A stretch of 64,000 nt of DNA from Sulfurovum sp. (GTDB taxonomy: Bacteria > Campylobacterota > Campylobacteria > Campylobacterales > Sulfurovaceae): the NCBI GenBank assembly GCA_002733215.1, contig NVUY01000005.1, forward strand, positions 65,057 to 129,056, in the 5' to 3' direction. Each line of letters opens with the position of its first letter. The stretch's first letter is position 1. The translations under genes and the position numbers were made by a program. The notes below the pieces were generated by a model. That model was not told the DNA's origin and made no database searches. It was given only the letters and a program-made list of their open reading frames with translations. This document shows, piece by piece, positions 42,780-50,960 of the stretch.

Positions 42780-44822
42780 ATGGCACAATCAATAGAACCA
42801 AATATTACAGAGTTAGCAAATGGCTGGCTAAAATCTTATGGGTTAGATTATAAACTTGAACAAGAATCTTTTAATTCAAACCTTACAAATGAGCATCAAA
42901 TAGATAAAGCTCTTAAAGAGTACGAATCAAAAGGTGGAGGAAAAGGGGGTAACAGACCTGATACAAAACTATTAAGAGCAGATAAAAATTCAAATTACTT
43001 TCCAATACTCATTGAATACAAAGGGCTTAAAGGTAAATTAGAAAAGCTTAACTCTGATGCACAAGTTGAAAATAAAACAGCCAAAAGTGAACCAAATTAT
43101 AAAAATATAAAAGAGTTTGCTGTAAATGGTGCAGTTCATTATGCAAATGCACTCTTACATCATACTAGCTACACTGATATTATTGCTGTTGGTATGACGG
43201 GCCATACAGATGCAAAGGGTGACATTCAACATCAAATCGGTGTCTATTTTGTCTCAAAAAGCAACCTCGGAGTTGGACAAAAAGTTGGAGATTTTTCAGA
43301 TTTTTCTTTTTTAGCAGATGAAAATTTTGATAGCTTTATTGAAAAAGTAAAAAACTTACATCTCTCGTCAGATGAGCTAGACGAACTCAAAGCACAAAAA
43401 GAGAAAGAGATTGATGCTAGTTTAGTGAAACTAAACAATCACATCTATGAAAATGAAAAAGGCTTGGGAGAAAATGACCGTGTTTATCTTGTGGCGGCTT
43501 CCATTATCGCTACTATTGGCATACCGAACAAAGTTCCTGTTCTTGAAAAAGATGATTTAAAATCACAAACATATTCTGGTGGAACAGATGGTGATATTAT
43601 CATTCGTAGAATTACCGCTTTTTTAAACGAAAAGGGCATTCCTCAAGAGAAGAAAGAGTTAATTATAAGAACACTTTCTAACACACTTTTAACTGAAAAT
43701 ATCAATAAAGTACAAGATGGTGAGAGTCAACTTAAACGAGTATTTTCAAAAATTATGGATGACATAGGGATATATTATAAAATTGGTTTAACAACTGACT
43801 TTACGGGCAAACTATTTAATGAGATGTATGGATGGCTTGGTTTTACACAAGACAAACTCAATGATGTAGTTTTAACTCCCTCTTATATTGCTTCTACCTT
43901 AGTAAAGCTTGCAAGAGTAAACAAAGACTCTTATGTGTGGGATTTTGCCACAGGTTCAGCTGGACTTTTGGTTGCGGCCATGAATGAGATGTTAATAGAT
44001 GCCAAAAATAGTATTACTTCACCTGATGAACTTACTCAAAAAGAGATGAAAATAAAAGCAGAACAACTTCTAGGCTTAGAGTTACTCTCTAGTGTCTATA
44101 TGCTGGCAATCTTAAACATGATTTTAATGGGTGATGGAAGCTCCAATATTTTAAACAAAGATTCATTGGTAGATTTTGATGGAAATTATGGTTTTGGAAA
44201 AACTGATGAAAAATTTCCAGCGAATGCCTTTGTCTTAAATCCTCCATACTCAGCAGATGGAAACGGTATGGTTTTTGTCCAAACAGCGCTTAACATGATG
44301 AACAGAGGATATGCCGCAATCATCATTCAAAACTCAGCTGGTTCTGGAAAAGCAAAAGAGTACACTCTAAAAATACTAGAGAAGCATACCTTAGTAGCTA
44401 GTATCAAAATGCCCATAGATATATTTATAGGAAAGGCTAGTGTGCAGACCAATATTTATGTTTTTAAAGTAGGTGAAAAGCACCACAAAGATGAAATGGT
44501 AAAGTTTATAGACTTCTCAAACGATGGCTACGCAAGAAGTAATCGTAAAAAAGCAAGCAACAACTTAAAAGACACAGGCGATGCAAAAGAGCGATACAAA
44601 GAGCTAATAGACTTAGTGCGTTTTGGGAAGAGTAAACTCAATATTTTTAGTGATAAAGAGTACTACGAGGGTAACATAAACCCAACAAGTGGTGCAGACT
44701 GGAATCAATCAGCACCCATAGACACTAAGCCTACTTTGGAAGATTTTAAAAAAAATGTAAGTAATTACTTAGCGTGGGAAGTCTCTACTCTTTTAAAACA
44801 AAGAGGTGATGAGGGAAAGTAG
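42780..44822 (+). CDS. BcgI-like restriction-methylase subunit (nuclease + N6-adenine methylase)
   Basis: 680 aa. The N terminus holds a PD-(D/E)xK-type nuclease (NRPDTKLLRADK ... FPILIEYKGLKG, PD at ~60 and ExK at ~79-81). The C-terminal half is a gamma-class N6-adenine methylase with TPSYIASTLVKLA, SAM motif VWDFATGSAGLLVAA and catalytic VLNPPYSADG. The size and domain order match the A subunit of BcgI-type (type IIB) systems, which cut and methylate in one polypeptide and use a separate S subunit. The ORF ends GAG GGA AAG TAG at a putative -1 frameshift site into the S frame. Confidence 0.88.
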   Translation: MAQSIEPNITELANGWLKSYGLDYKLEQESFNSNLTNEHQIDKALKEYESKGGGKGGNRPDTKLLRADKNSNYFPILIEYKGLKGKLEKLNSDAQVENKTAKSEPNYKNIKEFAVNGAVHYANALLHHTSYTDIIAVGMTGHTDAKGDIQHQIGVYFVSKSNLGVGQKVGDFSDFSFLADENFDSFIEKVKNLHLSSDELDELKAQKEKEIDASLVKLNNHIYENEKGLGENDRVYLVAASIIATIGIPNKVPVLEKDDLKSQTYSGGTDGDIIIRRITAFLNEKGIPQEKKELIIRTLSNTLLTENINKVQDGESQLKRVFSKIMDDIGIYYKIGLTTDFTGKLFNEMYGWLGFTQDKLNDVVLTPSYIASTLVKLARVNKDSYVWDFATGSAGLLVAAMNEMLIDAKNSITSPDELTQKEMKIKAEQLLGLELLSSVYMLAILNMILMGDGSSNILNKDSLVDFDGNYGFGKTDEKFPANAFVLNPPYSADGNGMVFVQTALNMMNRGYAAIIIQNSAGSGKAKEYTLKILEKHTLVASIKMPIDIFIGKASVQTNIYVFKVGEKHHKDEMVKFIDFSNDGYARSNRKKASNNLKDTGDAKERYKELIDLVRFGKSKLNIFSDKEYYEGNINPTSGADWNQSAPIDTKPTLEDFKKNVSNYLAWEVSTLLKQRGDEGK

Positions 44823-44863
44823 AGTCCCCACTTAACGAAAAATTAGAAAATGTTGAGTGGGGA
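44813..44863 (+). promoter_or_regulatory. Putative programmed -1 frameshift signal
   Basis: The slippery heptamer G GGA AAG (44813-44819) in the methylase frame is followed by the stop TAG, a 5-nt spacer (TAGAG) and a 12-bp stem, TCCCCACTTAAC / GTTGAGTGGGGA (44825-44836, 44852-44863, one G-U pair, 15-nt loop). A slip of -1 enters exactly the frame of the S subunit, which lacks its own start. Confidence 0.6.
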
Positions 44864-45946
44864 GAATTTAGATTAGGGGATTTGTTTGAGATTTTGACAA
44901 CGAAAAAAAAGTTCAATGCAATTGATGTGCAATTTGGTGGTAAATACAGATATATTGCACGTGGAGAAAAAAATAATGGTATTCGAGGCTATATTACAAA
45001 AGATGTAAAATATCTAAATGAAGCCAATACAATTTCATTTGGGCAAGATACAGCTACAATGTTTTATCAAAATAAGCCATATTTTACTGGTGACAAGATT
45101 AAAATATTTCACCCTAAAAATCATATAAAACTAAATAAAGATAATGCACAATTATTTATAACTACTATGAATAAAACTTTTTCAAGTTTTAGTTGGGGAA
45201 GTAGTTCATATAATGTTTCCATTTTAAATGAAACTAAAATCAAACTTCCCATTGAAAATGGGGAGATAAATTTTTCTTTTATGGAAAACTTTATAAAAGA
45301 ACTAGAATCAGAACGAATAGCCCAGCTAGAAGCCTATCTATTAGCTAGTGGATTGAAAGACTACACTTTAACTGCACAAGAACAAAAAGTATTAGATAAT
45401 TTTGAAAATATTGAATGGGAGGAGTTTAGACTCGGAGCTTTATTTGAAAAAATAAAGACAAAAAAATTATCTTTCAAAGCAGATGAACTACCAAAACAGA
45501 TAATAGGAAAATATACACTTCCCTGTCTCACATCTAGCTTCCAAAACCAAGGATTAAACTATTTTGCACCTAAAGATGGGGCAACTATTTTAAAGAATGT
45601 AATTTCGATTCCTTCAAATAGCGATATTTATCGAGCTTACTTCCAATCAAATGAATTTACAGTTTTATCTGATGCTTATGCAATTAATTGGGTTTATGGT
45701 GATGCACAACTATCTCCTAATCAGTATTTATTTACAGTTCCATGTATCAATAAAGTAACAGATTTATCTATATATTCATACAAAAATAAATTGGGTGGTT
45801 GGAATGTTGTAAGAAATAAACACATTCAATTACCTATCAAAAATGATAAACCTGATTATAAAATAATGGACACTCTTATTTCTGCCATTCAGAAATTGAT
45901 AATCAAAGATGTTGTTTTATACACTAATAAAAAAGTAGGTACATAA
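44813..45946 (+). CDS. Specificity (S) subunit of BcgI-like system, probably expressed by -1 frameshift
   Basis: The track starts at a TTG (44882) inside a conserved motif. The frame is open back to 44813 and encodes VESPLNEKLENVEWGEFRLGDLFEI, whose second part repeats the start of the other half-domain, NFENIEWEEFRLGALFEK. The N terminus therefore lies upstream of the TTG, yet no ATG/GTG/TTG exists there. The protein has two target-recognition halves separated by FIKELESERIAQLEAYLLASGL. Expression as an R-M-S fusion through the -1 signal is the simplest reading; a recent frameshift mutation is the alternative. The stop overlaps the RhuM gene (TAATG). Confidence 0.75.
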   Translation, partial: GKVESPLNEKLENVEWGEFRLGDLFEILTTKKKFNAIDVQFGGKYRYIARGEKNNGIRGYITKDVKYLNEANTISFGQDTATMFYQNKPYFTGDKIKIFHPKNHIKLNKDNAQLFITTMNKTFSSFSWGSSSYNVSILNETKIKLPIENGEINFSFMENFIKELESERIAQLEAYLLASGLKDYTLTAQEQKVLDNFENIEWEEFRLGALFEKIKTKKLSFKADELPKQIIGKYTLPCLTSSFQNQGLNYFAPKDGATILKNVISIPSNSDIYRAYFQSNEFTVLSDAYAINWVYGDAQLSPNQYLFTVPCINKVTDLSIYSYKNKLGGWNVVRNKHIQLPIKNDKPDYKIMDTLISAIQKLIIKDVVLYTNKKVGT

Positions 45947-46956
45947 TGAAAAACTTAAGCATAAAAGATGAACTAACAGAATTTTTACTTTACACAACTA
46001 AAGAGAGTGATGTAAAAGTAGAGATTTTTATGCATAACGAAACTGTTTGGCTACCTCAAAAGAGAATGGCTGAACTTTTTGGAGTGGATGTTTCAACTAT
46101 AAATGAGCATCTTAAAAACATCTATAAAAGTCATGAACTCGAAGAAGAAGGAACTATTGGGAAATTCCCAATAGTTCAAACTGAGGGCAAGAGAGAGGTA
46201 AAAAGAGAAGTTAATGTCTATAACCTAGATGTTATTCTTTCTGTTGGTTATAGAGTAAACTCATCTAAGGCTACACAGTTTCGTATATGGGCTACAAAGA
46301 TTTTAAGAGAGTACATCATCAAAGGTTTTGCCATGAATGATGACAGACTTAAAAATGGTCAACACTTCGGAAAAGACTACTTTAGAGAACTTCTTGAACG
46401 AGTTCGTTCTATTCGAGCAAGTGAAAGACGAATCTATCAACAAATCACAGATATATTTTCTGAGTGTAGTTTTGATTATGATAAAAATTCCCAAACTACA
46501 AAAGATTTTTATGCAACTGTGCAAAATAAGTTTCACTTTGCCATTACAGGTAAAACTGCTGCTGAAATTGTATATGAAAATGCTGATATTAAAAAACCAA
46601 ATATGGGTTTAACTTCTTGGGAAAACTCGCCAGATGGAAGAGTGCTAAAATCAGATACAAGCATAGCAAAAAACTATCTTCAAGAAGATGATATTAAAAA
46701 ACTTGAGAGAACTATAGGTGCGTACTTTGACTATATTGAAAGAATTATTGAAAATAGACAAGAACTTAGTATGAAAGCTGTAAGTGAATCAGTCAATAAA
46801 TTTTTAGAATTTAATGAGTTTAAAATTCTGGAAGGAAAAGGTAAAATATCCCATTTACAAGCTAAAGAAAAAGCTTCGAAAGAGTATGAAGAGTTTAATA
46901 AAATACAAAAAATTGAATCTGACTTTGATAAAGAGATGAAGAAGTTACTGAGTTAA
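45946..46956 (+). CDS. RhuM-family protein
   Basis: 336 aa. The N-terminal part (VEIFMHNETVWLPQKRMAELFGVDVSTINEHLKNIYKSHEL) and VYNLDVILSVGYRVNSSKATQFRIWATKILREYIIKGFAMNDDRL are the RhuM signature. RhuM proteins were named from a Salmonella pathogenicity island and are frequent partners of R-M systems on mobile islands; the molecular role is unknown. TAATG overlap with the S gene indicates one operon. It is the last gene before the attC-like half site. Confidence 0.88.
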   Translation: MKNLSIKDELTEFLLYTTKESDVKVEIFMHNETVWLPQKRMAELFGVDVSTINEHLKNIYKSHELEEEGTIGKFPIVQTEGKREVKREVNVYNLDVILSVGYRVNSSKATQFRIWATKILREYIIKGFAMNDDRLKNGQHFGKDYFRELLERVRSIRASERRIYQQITDIFSECSFDYDKNSQTTKDFYATVQNKFHFAITGKTAAEIVYENADIKKPNMGLTSWENSPDGRVLKSDTSIAKNYLQEDDIKKLERTIGAYFDYIERIIENRQELSMKAVSESVNKFLEFNEFKILEGKGKISHLQAKEKASKEYEEFNKIQKIESDFDKEMKKLLS

Positions 46957-46960
46957 AAGA

Positions 46961-46997
46961 CACACAACAAATACGAGGAACGAATAATTTACCTAAA
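46961..46997 (+). other. attC-like half site closing the R-M segment
   Basis: CACACAACAAATACGAGGAACG and then AATTTACC align with the left halves of the sites at 13217 and 13717 (AACAA..ACG.GGAACG...TTTACC). The R'' box is complementary to GTTGTGTG at 42690. The right half is not found. Confidence 0.5.
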
Positions 46998-47123
46998 GGA
47001 CAATACCTCATGAATATTTTTATTTTTTAATATGAGTTATTCACACTTAATTCACAAGGTGAAAGTGCTAGACTCAATTTGACTGCAAAAAAAATCTCAT
47101 ATTTGACATTTTGCACTATATAT

Positions 47124-47146
47124 CGTATAATAAATACTATACGTCA
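47124..47146 (+). promoter_or_regulatory. Promoter/operator of the DUF6364 antitoxin gene
   Basis: CGTATA-ATAAATAC-TATACG is a palindrome overlapping a TATAAT-type -10 box, 15-20 nt before AGGAG and the ATG. RHH antitoxins usually repress their own promoter through such palindromes. Confidence 0.5.
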
Positions 47147-47157
47147 CAGGAGTCAAT

Positions 47158-47400
47158 ATGTCAAGTAAATTAACACTTTATATAGAAGATGAACTGATCA
47201 CTTACGTTAAAAAATATGCAAAAGACCATAAACTCTCTGTTTCTAAAGTGGTCAATAACTTTCTAAATTCTTTACAACAAAAACAAGAAGACAGTACCCC
47301 TATTTCAACACCCATTACCGACTCACTCCTTGGATCAGTTGCTACCTTGGATACAAGTAAAGACGCATACCATAATCATTTAGATGAAAAATATTCATGA
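47158..47400 (+). CDS. DUF6364-type ribbon-helix-helix antitoxin, toxin apparently lost
   Basis: 80 aa. SKLTLYIEDELITYVKKYAKDHKLSVSKVVNNFLNSL is a ribbon-helix-helix DNA-binding start of the DUF6364 antitoxin family, which normally precedes a PIN-domain VapC toxin. Here the next ATG (overlapping the TGA as ATGA) opens a frame of only 10 codons, so the toxin seems deleted. AGGAG precedes the start. It may persist as a regulator or an anti-addiction remnant. Confidence 0.75.
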   Translation: MSSKLTLYIEDELITYVKKYAKDHKLSVSKVVNNFLNSLQQKQEDSTPISTPITDSLLGSVATLDTSKDAYHNHLDEKYS

Positions 47401-47429
47401 AAATTCTGTACTTTATAAATCTGATGTAA
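47397..47429 (+). pseudogene. Possible VapC (PIN toxin) remnant
   Basis: ATGA overlap with the antitoxin, then MKILYFINLM and stop. PIN toxins begin with a similar MKIL(I/L)DTNVL strand, but the rest of the gene is absent. Ten codons are weak evidence. Confidence 0.3.
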
Positions 47430-47440
47430 GGTTTAAATTT

Positions 47441-48418
47441 ATGAAACAATTAAATAATTATATACTCATATTATTCATATTATTCACGGTACTTGCGCAT
47501 TCCTATGCCGATGATCATTTATTGGGTCATAAGGATTCCAATCTTTCACTTCGAACCGTTGATATCGTTGCTCCGGATGAGATCAAGCTAAGAAAAAAAT
47601 CAAAAAGTATATATAGAAAATTTAAAGATCTATTTTCTGATTATGATGGTACCATGATCGAAGATATGATCATTTACCCTGTAGATATCATGATGCCTGA
47701 TGAAATGATACGTGCTGCCAAAGATGTGGTCGATAACAGAAAGAAGAAAGATTTTGACTCTCAAGCCAAACATATAGCAAAGATGTTGGGTAACGATGCC
47801 TATAACATCATGTGGACAAGTGCGTATTATTATATGCAGGACATTTCCCGCATTAGCAAGGCATCATGGGAAGACGATGTATGTGATCCTGATATGTTTA
47901 TCTATCAAACAGAGAGAGAACCGCAAAAGCCTTTATTGGATCTAAAAGCAAACGATGAAAATGCAAGAGGTGTGAGTAAACATGGCGTTGTTTTACCCGT
48001 TAATGATAATTTTCCTAATGCTTTTTACCCTTATGCATCAAAACCGGACGGATGCAGTGCAGAAGGACTTCAAAAACTCTATGATCAGGCCAATGACCTC
48101 TCTGACGATGACAAATGGCTCTCTCAGGCTTGTGATGCGCATGACAGATGTTATTATACGCTTGGCACAAGTGCAACAAAATGTAATGAAAGATTCATTA
48201 TAGATTCTATAGATTCCTGTAACCAGATTTCCGGACGGAACACCCTGCTTTACCTGGGGTCAAAAAATGCTTTTTGCGGATTCAAGGCTTTTGCCGTAGC
48301 TACTGGTGCAAATGCCTGTGCACAGAAATATTTTGATAAGGCACAAAGAGAACAGATGCTTTATGAGCAATGGATCGAACGCTACGAAAAAGAGTATAAT
48401 AAAGCAAAGAAAAAATAA
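47441..48418 (+). CDS. Secreted phospholipase A2-like protein
   Basis: About 325 aa. A signal peptide (MKQLNNYILILFILFTVLAHSYA) is followed by a charged N-terminal part and, near residue 215, PDGCSAEGLQKLYDQ ... LSQACDAHDRCYYTLG. This matches the PLA2 catalytic helix CxxHDxCY with further cysteines downstream (KCNERF, SCNQ, FCGFKA, ACAQKYF). Prokaryotic PLA2s hydrolyse the sn-2 acyl chain of phospholipids outside the cytoplasm. The start is set at the signal-peptide Met, 19 codons after the track start, which overlaps the antitoxin gene. Confidence 0.78.
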   Translation: MKQLNNYILILFILFTVLAHSYADDHLLGHKDSNLSLRTVDIVAPDEIKLRKKSKSIYRKFKDLFSDYDGTMIEDMIIYPVDIMMPDEMIRAAKDVVDNRKKKDFDSQAKHIAKMLGNDAYNIMWTSAYYYMQDISRISKASWEDDVCDPDMFIYQTEREPQKPLLDLKANDENARGVSKHGVVLPVNDNFPNAFYPYASKPDGCSAEGLQKLYDQANDLSDDDKWLSQACDAHDRCYYTLGTSATKCNERFIIDSIDSCNQISGRNTLLYLGSKNAFCGFKAFAVATGANACAQKYFDKAQREQMLYEQWIERYEKEYNKAKKK

Positions 48419-48428
48419 AGGATAAAAT

Positions 48429-48674
48429 ATGTATTCATTTGATCTCATACAGACATTTCTAGGTTGGTGTTCCGTGATCAGCATTGGATTATTACTTTTT
48501 TCAGCACTTACAGTCATGCTGTTTCGTGATCAGGTATCAGAACTTCATGCCAAGATATTTAATTTGAAAAAAGAAGATGTTTTTCGTGCGTATTTCCAGT
48601 ATCTGGCACAAATGAAGATACTAATCATCGTACTTAATATCGTTCCGTACTTTGCGTTACTCATAATGAACTAA
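48429..48674 (+). CDS. DUF6868-type small membrane protein
   Basis: 81 aa with two hydrophobic helices (WCSVISIGLLLFSALTVMLF and KILIIVLNIVPYFALLIM) joined by LHAKIFNLKKEDVFRAYFQYLA. The layout matches a widespread small inner-membrane family I recall as DUF6868; function unknown. It begins 10 nt after the PLA2-like gene and may be co-transcribed. Confidence 0.65.
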   Translation: MYSFDLIQTFLGWCSVISIGLLLFSALTVMLFRDQVSELHAKIFNLKKEDVFRAYFQYLAQMKILIIVLNIVPYFALLIMN

Positions 48675-48697
48675 TACCTACTCAAATAAGGCACAAT

Positions 48698-49570
48698 ATG
48701 GCACAACAATACAGAGTAAAACAGAGAGGAAAACTTTTAGAGTTCCTTTTTGCCAACCTTAATGACTGGTCTAAAAAGAAAGTCAAACAGCGACTACAAG
48801 GCTCAAGCGTTGCAGTTAATGGTGTAGTAGCGACCAAACATGACTTTATACTTAACGTTGATGATGTTGTAGAAGTAGGCGTGATTCAAAAAAGCGGGAC
48901 AGCTGCACAGACTACACAGAAACTGGAGATCATTTATCAAGATAAAGATCTCATAGCCATCAACAAACCTGCAGGACTTTTATCTGTAGGCACGACGCAG
49001 GAGAATAAACAACATGCCCTGGCTCTACTTCGTACACAACTTTCTCGTGGCAAAAAAACCAATAATGGAAACGCTGTAAAACTTTGGCCTGTACATAGAC
49101 TCGACAGAGATACATCAGGCATCTTGCTTTTTGCAAGCTCCAAAGAGATGAGAGAAGCGGTGATGGCAAACTGGGGTAAATCTGAAAAGGTATACCTCGC
49201 CATAGTTAAAGGCAGACCAAAAGAGAAAAAAGGCACCATAGACGAACCTTTGCGACTGGATGATAAAGAGTACCGTATGCATGTAGGAGAACATCACAAT
49301 GCAAAACCTGCCATCACCCATTATGTTGTTCAAGAAAGTACGGAGCAGCGATCTTTGCTCAAAGTAAGCATTGAAACAGGCAGACAGCATCAGATACGTG
49401 CACATTTAGCTTGGCTGGGGCATAGTATCATCGGAGATGAGCGTTATGGAACAAAAGGTCCAAAAATGGGACTGCACTCAAAAAAACTCTCTATTGTTCA
49501 TCCTAAAACTAAAAAGAATTTACATTTTGAAGTGGATGCTCCGAGAGATTTTTACTCTCTTTTGAACTAA
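48698..49570 (+). CDS. RluA/RluD-family pseudouridine synthase
   Basis: 290 aa. An N-terminal S4 RNA-binding domain (LLEFLFANLNDWSKKKVKQRLQGSSVAVNGV) is followed by the catalytic domain with IAINKPAGLLSVGT, HRLDRDTSGILLFA (catalytic Asp) and the C-terminal ETGRQHQIRAHLAWLGHSIIGDERYG. It modifies uridines in 23S rRNA or tRNA; the precise site cannot be told. The helicase gene 47 nt downstream on the same strand supports an RNA-maturation unit. Confidence 0.9.
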   Translation: MAQQYRVKQRGKLLEFLFANLNDWSKKKVKQRLQGSSVAVNGVVATKHDFILNVDDVVEVGVIQKSGTAAQTTQKLEIIYQDKDLIAINKPAGLLSVGTTQENKQHALALLRTQLSRGKKTNNGNAVKLWPVHRLDRDTSGILLFASSKEMREAVMANWGKSEKVYLAIVKGRPKEKKGTIDEPLRLDDKEYRMHVGEHHNAKPAITHYVVQESTEQRSLLKVSIETGRQHQIRAHLAWLGHSIIGDERYGTKGPKMGLHSKKLSIVHPKTKKNLHFEVDAPRDFYSLLN

Positions 49571-49571
49571 T

Positions 49572-49599
49572 ACGCTATAATACGCATAATATATAGCGT
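49572..49599. promoter_or_regulatory. Hairpin before the DEAD-box gene
   Basis: ACGCTATA ... TATAGCGT, perfect 8-bp arms with a 12-nt loop, between the RluD-family stop and the AAGGAAG of the helicase gene. Terminator, operator or leader structure. Confidence 0.4.
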
Positions 49600-49617
49600 C
49601 ACTACCAAGGAAGAACC

Positions 49618-50901
49618 ATCAAAGCATTTGAAAAACTAAACTTACATCCCGATATTTTAAAAGCCGTTGCCTATGCAAAATATGAGCAGACTACTGCCAT
49701 ACAAAACAAGGTTGTACCCGCAGCGATGAAAGGTATAGATATTCTTGGTGCATCAAAGTCTGGTACGGGGAAAACAGCAGCCTATGTACTACCGCTACTG
49801 AACAAGCTTCAAAAAGTAGTGAAAAAAGATCAAAAGGTTTTAAGAGCACTTATCATCGTGCCTACCATCGAACTTGTAGACCAAGTCTCACGTACCATCT
49901 CTGAGCTGAGCAAATATCTCGATATCAAAAATGTGAAGATACAAGGAGGGGTACCCAAGAGTACCCAGCTTGTCAGACTCTCTCAGGGTGCGGACATCGT
50001 TGTGGCAACTCCCGGACGTTTGCAAAGTTTTATAGATGACAAGAAGATCAACCTTGAACATGTCAATACAGTCATACTTGATGAAGCAGATACCATGCTT
50101 GAACTCGGTTTTTTAGGTGAGATAAAAGCGATCTTAAAATACTGTAAACAGCCAAGACAAACCATGATGTTCTCTGCGACCATTTCACAGAATATCAAAA
50201 GACTTGCTAAAGAGTTTATGCGTGATGCTGCCATCGTTGAAGTGAGTCACAGACGTGATGTTGTTGACTTCATCGCACATCGTGCCTACAAAGTAGACAA
50301 AAAAAGAAAAGATGAATTGGTAGCCAAACTCATACAGGACAAGGCCTTGGACCAGGTACTTTTATTTGCGAGTACAAAAGAATCTGCGAACAAGATATAT
50401 GAATACCTCAAAGCTCAGAACATACGTACTTCCATCATACACGGGGACATCAACAGAGGAGCCAGAGCAAAATCTCTGGCACTTTTGAAGTCTGGGAAAA
50501 CACAGGTTCTCGTTGCGACAGACATTGCCGCACGGGGTATAGACATCAAAGAACTTGGCATGGTCATCAACTATGATATGCCCGAGGGTACAGATGAGTT
50601 CACGCACAGAGTAGGAAGAACAGGACGTGCCAACCATAAAGGTTCGGTCATCTCCATCTTAACCATACGCGACTATGATTTCTTTACAAAAATGGAGAAG
50701 CACTTAAAGCTTAACATCAAAAGAGACATTTACGAAGGCTTTGAACTCACAGACAAACAACCCAGACAAAAACAGCCAAAGAAAAAGTCACTCATAGAGA
50801 GAAAAGGCGGTTATGATTTTCATAAAAAGAGAATGCAAAAGAGAGGACAGACAAAGTCACCTCAAAGAAAGAAGAAACAGGATACTCAGAAAAAAAAGTA
50901 G
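49618..50901 (+). CDS. DEAD-box RNA helicase, apparent AUC start
   Basis: The track begins at an internal ATG and loses the Q-motif region. In frame upstream the sequence encodes KAFEKLNLHPDILKAVAYAKYEQTTAIQ, a normal helicase N terminus, and an in-frame stop lies at 49594. No ATG/GTG/TTG lies between; an ATC at 49618, 4 nt after AAGGAAG, is the best candidate start. Core motifs: GASKSGTGKTAAYV (SGTGKT), VILDEADTMLELG, MMFSATIS and THRVGRTGRANHKG; the basic tail ends in KKKQDTQKKK. The helicase role in rRNA processing or RNA decay is inferred. Confidence 0.85.
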   Translation: MKAFEKLNLHPDILKAVAYAKYEQTTAIQNKVVPAAMKGIDILGASKSGTGKTAAYVLPLLNKLQKVVKKDQKVLRALIIVPTIELVDQVSRTISELSKYLDIKNVKIQGGVPKSTQLVRLSQGADIVVATPGRLQSFIDDKKINLEHVNTVILDEADTMLELGFLGEIKAILKYCKQPRQTMMFSATISQNIKRLAKEFMRDAAIVEVSHRRDVVDFIAHRAYKVDKKRKDELVAKLIQDKALDQVLLFASTKESANKIYEYLKAQNIRTSIIHGDINRGARAKSLALLKSGKTQVLVATDIAARGIDIKELGMVINYDMPEGTDEFTHRVGRTGRANHKGSVISILTIRDYDFFTKMEKHLKLNIKRDIYEGFELTDKQPRQKQPKKKSLIERKGGYDFHKKRMQKRGQTKSPQRKKKQDTQKKK

Positions 50902-50960
50902 TTATGCACTAAGTCTCACCTTCTATCTCTAGGCAGAAGATAAGATATTTAATCCATATA

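Noticed and set aside
44825-44863. Stem after the methylase stop as a transcription terminator
   Set aside because: No T tract follows, the S and RhuM frames continue in the same operon, and the position relative to the heptamer fits a frameshift stimulator better.
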